Shown here in pieces: positions 43,337 to 51,552 of a stretch of 64,000 nt of DNA; the first letter of the stretch is position 1; each line of letters opens with the position of its first letter. Position numbers and translations under genes: made by a program. The DNA is from JAAUSY01 sp964526735 (GTDB taxonomy: Bacteria > Chloroflexota > Chloroflexia > Chloroflexales > Chloroflexaceae). A model generated the notes under the pieces. The model searched no databases, was not told where the DNA came from, and saw nothing but the letters and a program-made list of their open reading frames with translations. Location: assembly GCA_964526735.1 (NCBI GenBank), contig CAZGLO010000005.1:1-64000 (forward strand), read 5' to 3'.

Positions 43337-45792
43337 CAGATTTGCGTGCAGTCTACGCAACCAAAGCCCTCAACCAGATACCGCGTCTTTTGGGCAACCA
43401 AGACCGCAACCCGCTTTCTCCCACCTACGGCTGTTTCCACCGAGATTACTGGCTCGACAAGACCTCCGATTTTCCCGACGCGGTGAGGCAATTTGCCGTC
43501 CATGCGCTGGCGATGGTCTATGCGCACCAATTTCCGGGGAATATCTACTATGGCCAGCAAAAAATACGCGATTGGGCCATCGCCGGTCTTGATTATTGGA
43601 CGCGCATTCAGCATGACGACGGCTCATTTGATGAGTTTTACCCCTTTGAGCGGGGGTGGGTCGGCCCAACCGCATTCACCACCTTCACCAGCGTTGAGGC
43701 CTACACGCTCCTCAAGGACGAGCTGCCAGATGAGGTGGCGCTGCGTGTGCGGCAGGCCATCCGCAAAGCTGCCTATTTTATCATTGCGGGCGAGTCGGAG
43801 GAAGACCACCTCGCCAATCACCACGCGATGGCGTGTTTGGCCGTGTGGAAGGCGTATAAGCTCCTTGATGAGCCTGCCCTCAAGACCGGCTTCCAAGAGC
43901 GGTGGCGTGCCTTCCTGACCTACCACAACGAGAATGAAGGGTGGTCACGGGAGTATGATGGCGTTGACCCAGGTTATCTCTCTGCCACGGTCTCTTTTCT
44001 CTCCAAAATCTACAAGACAAACCCCGATCCGGCTATTCTGCGGGTGCTGAAGCAGTCGGTGGAGTTTTGTAGCTACTTTGTCTACCCCAATGGCTTCTAT
44101 GCGGGGAGCATGGGTAGCCGCAATACGCTGCATTTCTATGCGCACGGCTTTGAGGTCATCGCCAAGGAGATACCGCTTGCCGGAGCGATTGCCGAGAAGA
44201 TGCTTCAGGCATTGAGCGAGCAGAAGCTTGTCCCGCCAGAGATCATCTCCGACCGCTATGTGGTCTACCGCGTGCCGGAGTTCCTTGAGGCCTACCTTGA
44301 CTACACGCCCCGTCCCGACAACCTCCCCTTGCTGCCCTACGAGCAAAAGCCATTTACCCGCTACTTCCCCGAGTCGCGCATTTTCGTCGCCACCCGCGAT
44401 GAGGAGTATGTGATTGCGAACTTGGCGAAGGGCGGTGTCATCAAGGTCTTTGATCGCAAAGACGGCCACCTGCTCCTCAATGACGGCGGGTTTTTGGGCA
44501 AGCTCGACGATGATCGCGTGGTCACATCGCAGTGGATCGACCCCGCCTACCTCTGCGAAGCGGATGAGGAGCAGGGCGAGTGTGAGGTGCGCGGGCAACT
44601 GCAGATGGTGCCATCGCACAAGCTCTTCACCCTCACCAAAAACCTCATCTTTCGGAGTACGCTCTTTGCGCTTGGTTGGAATCAGCAGTTCTCCCACATG
44701 CTGAAGGGCAATATCCGCCGCGTCCTGATGCTGGGGCGACGGCCAGTGCCGGTAGTCTTCAGCCGCAAGCTGCTGCTTGAGGAGCAGGGGATTACGCTTA
44801 TCAACACCATCCAGACCGATGGCAATGTCAAATTCACGTCGTTGTCGGTGGGCGATGAGTTTTTTGTGCGCTATGTGCCCCAAAGCCGCTATTTCCAATC
44901 GCAGGAGTTGGAGGTGCAGCGTTACGAGGTGGGGCATACGCAGCTGCAGTCGCTCAACGACGGCCACCCCATCACCCTGCAGCGGCAAGTCTTTGCATCA
45001 GCGCCGCACCCGCAAAGCAAAACACCAAGTGTGCACGTCAACGTACAGCAACGCGATAGCGCCCACGCCGATCTCCAGATTGCCTATTGGGAAAACCAAC
45101 GCAAACGACGTGACCCGGCTGACCCATTGGTCGCGGCCTTCGTTGAGCCGAAGATCGCATTTATCCGCCAACATGTCTCGCTTCCTGACGCGCCAAAAAT
45201 CCTTGATGTTGGCTGTGGCAACGGCTACTTCACCTACTACCTCGACCAACTTGCGCAGACTGGCGATGCTAGTGGCTCTGGCCATTCTGATGGCTCTGGC
45301 AGCTCTGGCCACTCTGGCCACTCTGGTAGCTCTGGAACGACCGTCGGCATTGACTTTGCGAAGGCGATGTTGCAACTCAACCCCTGCGACAACCTGATGC
45401 AAGGCTCAGCGCTCGATCTGCCCTTCCAGGACGGTAGCTTTGATATGGTGTTCTGCTCAAACATCCTGCACCACATTGAAGATCCAGTCGCGGTGGTGCG
45501 CGAGATGCGGCGGGTGAGCAACAAATACGTCGTCATTCACGAGCCGAACCGCAATAACCCCGCGATGTTGGCGCTTGGGCTGCTGAAAGAGGAAGAACGG
45601 CTGTCGCTGCAGTATACCCAACCCTTCGTACGCTCACTTGCCGAGCGGGCGGGGCTGCAGATCGTGGCGTGTGAGACGATGGGCTTCGTGACGCCAAACC
45701 GGATGCCCAAGCCTATCGCGGACTACCTGAGCAGCCTCAATGCTCCCAACCCCTTGGCCGCCTACCACGTGGTTGTGGCGCTCATCCCTTGA
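43333..45792 (+). CDS. Alpha/alpha-toroid carbohydrate enzyme fused to a SAM methyltransferase
   Basis: An 819-residue fusion. Residues about 1-330 are helical with repeats of hydrophobic pairs (FAVHALAMVYAHQF, DGSFDEFYPFERGWVGPTAF, ANHHAMACLAVWKAYKLL, WSREYDGVDPGYLSATVSFL), the texture of (alpha/alpha) toroid lyases, hydrolases and C5-epimerases. Residues about 330-560 are beta-rich. From about 585 a class I methyltransferase follows, with ILDVGCGNGYF (about 621-631), LDLPFQDGSFDMVFCSNILHH and RRVSNKYVVIHEPN. Within it, between beta strands 1 and 2, is a Ser/Gly/His-rich insert of about 25 residues (45262-45340). No signal peptide. Probably modifies a sugar chain or lipid-linked sugar made by its neighbours; the chemistry is not established. 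Confidence 0.75.
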   Translation: MTDLRAVYATKALNQIPRLLGNQDRNPLSPTYGCFHRDYWLDKTSDFPDAVRQFAVHALAMVYAHQFPGNIYYGQQKIRDWAIAGLDYWTRIQHDDGSFDEFYPFERGWVGPTAFTTFTSVEAYTLLKDELPDEVALRVRQAIRKAAYFIIAGESEEDHLANHHAMACLAVWKAYKLLDEPALKTGFQERWRAFLTYHNENEGWSREYDGVDPGYLSATVSFLSKIYKTNPDPAILRVLKQSVEFCSYFVYPNGFYAGSMGSRNTLHFYAHGFEVIAKEIPLAGAIAEKMLQALSEQKLVPPEIISDRYVVYRVPEFLEAYLDYTPRPDNLPLLPYEQKPFTRYFPESRIFVATRDEEYVIANLAKGGVIKVFDRKDGHLLLNDGGFLGKLDDDRVVTSQWIDPAYLCEADEEQGECEVRGQLQMVPSHKLFTLTKNLIFRSTLFALGWNQQFSHMLKGNIRRVLMLGRRPVPVVFSRKLLLEEQGITLINTIQTDGNVKFTSLSVGDEFFVRYVPQSRYFQSQELEVQRYEVGHTQLQSLNDGHPITLQRQVFASAPHPQSKTPSVHVNVQQRDSAHADLQIAYWENQRKRRDPADPLVAAFVEPKIAFIRQHVSLPDAPKILDVGCGNGYFTYYLDQLAQTGDASGSGHSDGSGSSGHSGHSGSSGTTVGIDFAKAMLQLNPCDNLMQGSALDLPFQDGSFDMVFCSNILHHIEDPVAVVREMRRVSNKYVVIHEPNRNNPAMLALGLLKEEERLSLQYTQPFVRSLAERAGLQIVACETMGFVTPNRMPKPIADYLSSLNAPNPLAAYHVVVALIP

Positions 45793-45799
45793 GTATCCC

Positions 45800-46804
45800 A
45801 TGCAACGTACTTCTCACCAAGCCTCGTTCCGCATCCCGTGGAAGGCCATCATCGCGCTGTGCCTTGTGAGCATCTTGCTGTGGCGGCTAGATATGAGTGC
45901 ATTGGCGCGCGCTCTGCGCACTGCCGATTGGCGGTTGTTGGTTGTCGCCGCGCTGCTGAATATCCCTGTGGTGGGGTTTAAGTCGTGGCGCTGGCAGACT
46001 CTGATGGCCCCGCAGGGGATAACATACCCGTTTGGCAAGGCATATCTCGCCTATTTTGGCAGTATCTTCATTGGCTTCGTGACCCCGGGCCGCCTTGGCG
46101 AGTTTGTCAAAGCGCTACACGTGAGTAATGACTGCGACGTGTCGCCTGGACGGGCTTTCTCCTCGGTCTTCGTTGACCGGCTGTTTGACCTCTATATGGT
46201 CGCGATTGTGGGGATGATTGCGCTTGCATCTGCCACCGCGGCCATCCCCTTTCTCGCCGACGGCTGGCTGACGGTGGTGGTATTGGGGAGTAGTCTTGCC
46301 TTGCCATTGGTTATCCTGCTGCACGACACGGTGTTTGGGTGGGTCGGGGCGGTTATGCACCGCACCCCGCTCGCCCTGCTCTGGCGGAAGGCCGTAGATG
46401 GGTGGCTTGGCGATTTGCGGGGTGGTCTCCACGCCATCCCCGCGCGCACCCTGCTGACGGGTGTCGGGCTTACGGTGGTTGCGTATGTGGTGTTTTTCTG
46501 GCAATGCTACTTGGTGGCGCAATCGGTTGACCTTGCGGTTGGCTTTGTGCAGACAAGCTATGCGGTTTCGCTTGGCAGCCTCATCACACTGATGCCGATC
46601 TCGATCTCCGGCATCGGCACGCGCGATGCGGTGTTGATTGCCTATTTGGGAGGGCTTGGGGTATCGCCAGAGGTGGCATGGGGGTTCTCATTGTTGCTCT
46701 TCGCAGCGTTCTATATCGCATGCGGCCTGATGGGCGCGGTGGCGTGGTGGATAAAGCCCGTCCCGCTGGGTGCACCGTCTCCGGCGGCAGAGACCAATGG
46801 GTAA
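45800..46804 (+). CDS. Lysylphosphatidylglycerol synthase transmembrane-domain (UPF0104) protein
   Basis: A 335-residue polytopic protein of the LPG-synthase transmembrane family, without the synthase domain. I chose ATG 45800, 7 nt after the preceding stop; a frame open from 45740 is inside the previous gene. Typical text: KSWRWQTLMAPQGI, YFGSIFIGFVTPGRLGEFVKALHV, FSSVFVDRLFDLYMVAIVG and LITLMPISISGIGTRDAVLI. Members are thought to flip or transport lipids. With the preceding genes it fits export of a glycolipid or glycan. Confidence 0.85.
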   Translation: MQRTSHQASFRIPWKAIIALCLVSILLWRLDMSALARALRTADWRLLVVAALLNIPVVGFKSWRWQTLMAPQGITYPFGKAYLAYFGSIFIGFVTPGRLGEFVKALHVSNDCDVSPGRAFSSVFVDRLFDLYMVAIVGMIALASATAAIPFLADGWLTVVVLGSSLALPLVILLHDTVFGWVGAVMHRTPLALLWRKAVDGWLGDLRGGLHAIPARTLLTGVGLTVVAYVVFFWQCYLVAQSVDLAVGFVQTSYAVSLGSLITLMPISISGIGTRDAVLIAYLGGLGVSPEVAWGFSLLLFAAFYIACGLMGAVAWWIKPVPLGAPSPAAETNG

Positions 46805-46960
46805 TTTGCATGGAAATGGCAGGATGGGAGCAGGAGGTAGATTGAGAATGGAAAGATAGAGATGGAGAGATAAAGAACGTCACGTGCAGAAAATGCGTGT
46901 GCTATCGTTCATACTACTGTATGTAAACGCACAAAAGTACGTACTAGCCATGCATTGTTG

Positions 46961-46969
46961 TGCTACAAT
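46961..46969 (+). promoter_or_regulatory. Extended -10 promoter for the STAND gene
   Basis: TGCTACAAT, the same string as for tRNA-Cys. No -35 close to consensus at 17 nt. The predicted start near 46976 gives a leader of about 212 nt. Confidence 0.45.
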
Positions 46970-46975
46970 ACAGGT

Positions 46976-47187
46976 GTCGTTCGTTTCGGGGGTGGATGAG
47001 GTACATACCGCACCTATCGAACGTCTCTCTCTCTGCCATCTGCCGTGGAACGAGCGAGAGGGGGTGGTGGTTCCCCTTCGAGACTGAAAAACCACCAGAC
47101 AGGAATTTCGTTTTTGAGTAAAGAAAGGATGGTGGCGGCACTTTCTCCACCCATTGTAAGGAGGTGGTTTCCTGTACCGCCATTTTT
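46976..47187 (+). promoter_or_regulatory. Long leader of the STAND gene with competing helices around the Shine-Dalgarno
   Basis: GGTGGTT at 47066-47072 can pair with AACCACC at 47090-47096. The same AACCACC can instead pair with GGTGGTT at 47163-47169, which overlaps the very strong ribosome site TAAGGAGGT (47157-47165). A third helix, TGGCGG (about 47133) with CCGCCA, is followed by TTTTT and the ATG at 47188. The Shine-Dalgarno is 22 nt before that ATG, too far unless folding shortens the gap. The region contains no other gene. Confidence 0.4.
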
Positions 47188-50100
47188 ATGACCCTCATCA
47201 CGATCCGAGAACATGTTGGTGGGTCAGACAGCTCCAACGCCACCATTCGTTTTGATCTCGGTGAAGAGTACCCGATTGCTGTTCACAACCCCTTCACGGA
47301 AGAGCAGGAAAAACGTCTCGAATGGTACTTTGAACACTATCTCTACCAGCCCTACGTTCATCAGCGAGAAGCACGCCTTGCCGCCGAGAGCATTACCCGA
47401 TATGGCGAAACCCTCTTTGAACGGATATTCGCCAGCCATCAGGTCTATGCCCGCTATAGCGAGGCCAAGATGGCAGGCATTGGGACAATGCGCTTTGAGA
47501 TTGTTGGCTCCCCGGAGTTTCACCGAATCCATTGGGAAGCACTCAAAGACCCCAAACTCCCACGGGGGTTTTCGCTCGAGGTGCCGATCATTCGCACGAC
47601 GCTCTCGCCGCACATCTCACGAGCAACGCTCTACCCCTCTCCCACGCTCAACATGTTGATCGTCACGGCCCGTCCGTTTGGCGATAACCGTGGGAGTTGC
47701 CGCACGATTGCCCGGCCATTGGTTGATGGGATTCGGCGGGCATCGTTGCCGGTGCAGGTGGAGATCCTACGACCCGGGTCATTCCAAGAGCTGGCGCGCC
47801 ACTTGACCGAAGTTCGTGAACTGCATGGGATGGACTACTATCACGTTATCCACATCGATGCATTTGATGGTTGGCTGAGCTATGAGGAATTGACCTCTGA
47901 GTCATTCTTGCCCCACCCGCATACTGGCCGCGAAGAGATAGACCCCTTCGATGGTACCAAACCGTTTCTCTTTTTTGAGGGCGAACGCGAAGGGCAAGCC
48001 GATGCGGTGCCCATCAGTGAGCTGGCCACTCTGCTCGTCTCTCACCACCTGCCTATGGTGCTAGTGACGAATGGGCAAACCATGCAGAGCCGCGAGAATG
48101 GCCGCACGCAGATCGGGTGTCGGTTGATGCACCTCGGCGTGCAGTCGGTGCTGACCACCGAATATACCCTGAGCACCGATGCGCTCCAACGGCTGGTGCA
48201 AGTGCTCTATGAACACGTTTGCAACGGCTCTCGGTCGCTCTCATCAAGTTTACAGCACATCCGTCAGGAGCTTGCTGCCAACAAAGTCCGCTATGGGCTG
48301 TATCACCAGGAGGTCTACCTTGAGGATTGGGTGCTCCCGGTACTCTACCAAAACAAGGAACAGCCATTGGGGATGCGGTCATTCACTCCTGATGAGCAGG
48401 CAGTCTTCTCACAGCAGCAAACCGTCCCATTTTGCGTGCCAGAGACCACCTACGGCTTTGTCGGACGTGATCTTGATATCATCCAAGTGGAGCGGCGGCT
48501 TAAATATCAGCACAACATGATCTTGGTAGAAGGCAAGGGCGGGGTGGGCAAAACCACCTTCCTGCGCTATTTGGCGTCGTGGTGGCAAACCACTCGCTTT
48601 ATCGACGAGATCTTCTACTTTGGCTACCATACCCAAGCCTGGATGTACCAAGATGTGATGAATACGATAGCCCAACGGTTGTTTGGGGCAACCGACTACT
48701 ATCACCGCATCTACCAAACGCTCAGCACCCAAGCGCAACAGGCCGTCCTGACGCGCCGCCTCCGCACGCAACCGCACGTGCTTATCTTCGACAGCCTGGA
48801 GTCGATTAGCGGGTCGCACCTTGCGCCACAAAATGCCTTGCAACCAGAAGAACGCGCACTATTACGCCGTTTTCTGGTCAACCTCGCAGCGGGGCGGACG
48901 ATTGTGCTCTTTGGCTCGCGGGAGGATGAAGAGTGGTTGACGGGCGAGAAGATGGGCCAAGAGCCATTGCTCACGCCAGAAACAATATATACGCTCAAAG
49001 GGCTTGACTACGAGTCTTCAACGATTTTGGCGCGGCGCATCGTTGAGAAGCACCACATCCCGACCTATTACGAGAATGACCAAACCCGTCCCGACTTTGA
49101 AAACCTGATCGGGATCACCGAAGGCCACCCACTTGCCCTCGATGTGCTTATTACGCAGCTCCACGACCAAACACCAGGCGAACTGCTCAATGCGCTGCGG
49201 ATCGGGACGATCAATCTCAAAGATCCCGAACAGAGCCTTTCTTCGTCGCTGCTTCACTCAGTTGAGTGTGCGTACGGCAGTTTATCCCGCGATATCCAGA
49301 CCCAGCTTGTTTGCCTGGCCCCATTTACCTCGGTCGTCAACCAACATGTGCTGGATAGATATACCGAATATCTGCAACAAGAGCCGTTTTTAGAGGATCT
49401 CTCCCCCTCCTACTGGCAACGCATCTTCCATGAGTTGACACACTGGGGGTTGTTGGAGCCGCACCCAAGCTCGCCCACTTTCTTGCGCTTTGGCGAGATA
49501 TTCAGCTATATCTTGCGGTTGCGCGCCAATCAGCGGGAGTTGGTTGATGATATGCATATCGCCTTCCGCAAGACGTATAGCGACTATGGGAATGAGATAT
49601 GGGCGCTCTTGCAGTCGAAAGACCCCGAAGAACGACAACAAGGTCAAACAAAAGTAGCGCTTGAGTACCGCAACCTGATGGCTGCCCTCGACCTGCTCCT
49701 TGATCATCACGAGTCGGCCTTGAACGTCTACAAGCCATTGGCGATCTACCTCAATATGACCCGCGAGTATCAACAGGGGATCGAGCTGGCGGCGTCGGTG
49801 CAGGAACGGATAGAAACGCACTTCCATGACGGTCATGAAGAGCCGCATTCGCTCAACGAACTCGCCCACGTCCTGCATGAAAAGGCTATCTGCCACTATG
49901 CGCTGCGGGAGTATGACGAGGCAAGAACGCTCTTCAGCCGCGAGGTCGATCTCATCCAGAACTTGCATCAGGTCGGCGAGGGGCGGCGGAAGTGGATGCT
50001 CTCCTCTGCCTACCACTACCTCGGCCACCTTGCGCAGGAAAAACGGCAGTGGGAAGAGGCTGAAGGCTATTATCGGTCGGCGTTGGAGATAGAGCAGGAG

Positions 50101-51396
50101 CAGAGCAATCGTGCCAACCAAGCGGCAATCTACCGCAATCTCGGACACCTGCTCTTCCGGCAGCGGCAGTGGACACAATCAAAAGACTACTATCAACACG
50201 CACTTGACATCTATACAGAGCTTAATGAGCCGCTTGAACAGGCCAACATCTACCACAATATGGGCATGGTTGAGCAAGACCTGCGGCAGTGGAAAACAGC
50301 AGAGCAATATCACAAAAAAGCACTATCCATCTACAACGAGCTGAAAGATCGTCACCACAAGGCCAAGACATTTCACCAATTGGGCAGCGTCTCGCAGGCA
50401 CAGCGGCAATGGGATCATGCCGAAGCCTACTATCATAAGATGTTGGAGATCTTCACCGATCTCAACGACCGCTACCATCAGGCCATCGCCTACCACCAAT
50501 TGGGCAGTATGTCGCAGGCGCGGCGGCTGTGGACACAAGCAGAGTATCACTACCGACGGGCGTTGAAAATCTTCGTCTCCATCCACGATAGGTATGGCCA
50601 GGCAAACACCTATAGCCAACTCGGTGCGCTTGCGCAGGCACAACGGCAATGGGCGCAGGCCAAAGATTACTATCAACAGGTGGTGCAGATCTTCATCGAT
50701 CTCAAAGACCGCCACAATGAGGCGCGTACCTATCACCAATTGGGCATGGTGGCGCAAGCCCAACGGCTGTGGACGCAGGCCGAGTCCTACTACCAGCAGG
50801 CGCTCAAAATCTTCATCGACCTTGATGAGAAGTATGAGCAGGCGGGGATGTACAATCAACTGGGCATTTTGGCGCGGGCGCAACGGCTCTGGCACGAAGC
50901 AGAACACTTCTATCAGCAGTCGCTACAAATCTTCATTGATGTAGGGGATAAGTATGAGCAAGCGGGCATCTACCACCAATTGGGGATCGTCTCGCAGGCA
51001 CAACAGCAATGGGAACGAGCAGAGGACTACTCGCGCAAAGCGCTTGATATCTACCTAGAGCGAGATGACCGCGAACGTCAGGCCAATATATATGGCCATC
51101 TTGGCGTCTTGGCGCGGGCGCAAGATCAGTGGGAGCACGCGCGCGACTACTTCTTGCACGCACTGGAGCGGTTTGTCGCCAATGGCGATAGCCACAGCGC
51201 GGGCATTACCTTGGGAGATCTGGCCTGGCTCTGGCGGGAAAACAACGACACCTCGCTACCGGACTCCATCGCGGCGATTATGGGCGTATCGGCGGAGCGG
51301 GTGGAGGAACGGTTGCGGCAAGTTGCCCGCCACGGTACCCAAGCCACTCCCGAACCACAGCCGGAGTCGGGGGAGGGGGGGGAGATGTCGAGGTGA
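47188..51396 (+). CDS. STAND NTPase: CHAT-like domain, NB-ARC-like ATPase, TPR array
   Basis: A 1402-residue protein; an in-frame GTG at 47164 would add eight residues. Residues about 60-390 resemble a CHAT caspase-like fold, but the expected His-Gly motif reads HIDAFDG (Phe226 where His is expected) and the expected Asn-Ala-Cys reads VTNGQT (Gly296 where Cys is expected). The NB-ARC-like core has Walker A GKGGVGKT at 449-456, Walker B LIFDSLE (Asp535), LFGSRED (sensor) and GHPLALDVL. Residues about 880-1331 are roughly eleven TPRs of 40 residues. CHAT-STAND-TPR proteins are linked in bacteria to programmed death or phage defence and to protein cleavage; here the effector is probably a scaffold. 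No second gene of a defence system adjoins. Confidence 0.85.
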   Translation: MTLITIREHVGGSDSSNATIRFDLGEEYPIAVHNPFTEEQEKRLEWYFEHYLYQPYVHQREARLAAESITRYGETLFERIFASHQVYARYSEAKMAGIGTMRFEIVGSPEFHRIHWEALKDPKLPRGFSLEVPIIRTTLSPHISRATLYPSPTLNMLIVTARPFGDNRGSCRTIARPLVDGIRRASLPVQVEILRPGSFQELARHLTEVRELHGMDYYHVIHIDAFDGWLSYEELTSESFLPHPHTGREEIDPFDGTKPFLFFEGEREGQADAVPISELATLLVSHHLPMVLVTNGQTMQSRENGRTQIGCRLMHLGVQSVLTTEYTLSTDALQRLVQVLYEHVCNGSRSLSSSLQHIRQELAANKVRYGLYHQEVYLEDWVLPVLYQNKEQPLGMRSFTPDEQAVFSQQQTVPFCVPETTYGFVGRDLDIIQVERRLKYQHNMILVEGKGGVGKTTFLRYLASWWQTTRFIDEIFYFGYHTQAWMYQDVMNTIAQRLFGATDYYHRIYQTLSTQAQQAVLTRRLRTQPHVLIFDSLESISGSHLAPQNALQPEERALLRRFLVNLAAGRTIVLFGSREDEEWLTGEKMGQEPLLTPETIYTLKGLDYESSTILARRIVEKHHIPTYYENDQTRPDFENLIGITEGHPLALDVLITQLHDQTPGELLNALRIGTINLKDPEQSLSSSLLHSVECAYGSLSRDIQTQLVCLAPFTSVVNQHVLDRYTEYLQQEPFLEDLSPSYWQRIFHELTHWGLLEPHPSSPTFLRFGEIFSYILRLRANQRELVDDMHIAFRKTYSDYGNEIWALLQSKDPEERQQGQTKVALEYRNLMAALDLLLDHHESALNVYKPLAIYLNMTREYQQGIELAASVQERIETHFHDGHEEPHSLNELAHVLHEKAICHYALREYDEARTLFSREVDLIQNLHQVGEGRRKWMLSSAYHYLGHLAQEKRQWEEAEGYYRSALEIEQEQSNRANQAAIYRNLGHLLFRQRQWTQSKDYYQHALDIYTELNEPLEQANIYHNMGMVEQDLRQWKTAEQYHKKALSIYNELKDRHHKAKTFHQLGSVSQAQRQWDHAEAYYHKMLEIFTDLNDRYHQAIAYHQLGSMSQARRLWTQAEYHYRRALKIFVSIHDRYGQANTYSQLGALAQAQRQWAQAKDYYQQVVQIFIDLKDRHNEARTYHQLGMVAQAQRLWTQAESYYQQALKIFIDLDEKYEQAGMYNQLGILARAQRLWHEAEHFYQQSLQIFIDVGDKYEQAGIYHQLGIVSQAQQQWERAEDYSRKALDIYLERDDRERQANIYGHLGVLARAQDQWEHARDYFLHALERFVANGDSHSAGITLGDLAWLWRENNDTSLPDSIAAIMGVSAERVEERLRQVARHGTQATPEPQPESGEGGEMSR
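49984..51180 (+). repeat. Tandem 120-bp repeats coding the TPR array
   Basis: Ten units of 40 codons. Each has the pattern of HQLG, QAQRQW, AEAYY and KIF with small changes, and the DNA is similar in neighbouring units (for example repeated TACCACCAATTGGGC and CGGCAATGGG). The similarity points to recent duplication or gene conversion. Confidence 0.85.
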
Positions 51397-51442
51397 TATC
51401 TCCCTGATATGGGCTTGGATGAGGACTTGAAAGGAGGGTACA

Positions 51443-51471
51443 TTGCATCCTCTTCGGTTGTCGTGTAGAAT
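51443..51471 (+). promoter_or_regulatory. Promoter of the glgC pair
   Basis: TTGCAT (51443-51448), 17 nt, TAGAAT (51466-51471). A TG directly precedes the -10. Predicted start near 51478 and a leader of about 75 nt. Confidence 0.55.
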
Positions 51472-51552
51472 CAGGTGATTGCTCTATACAGCAGCTGCTG
51501 TCTTTCGGCAGCAGAGTAGTCACTGAACCCTAGAAAGTAGCAGCGAACGGTC

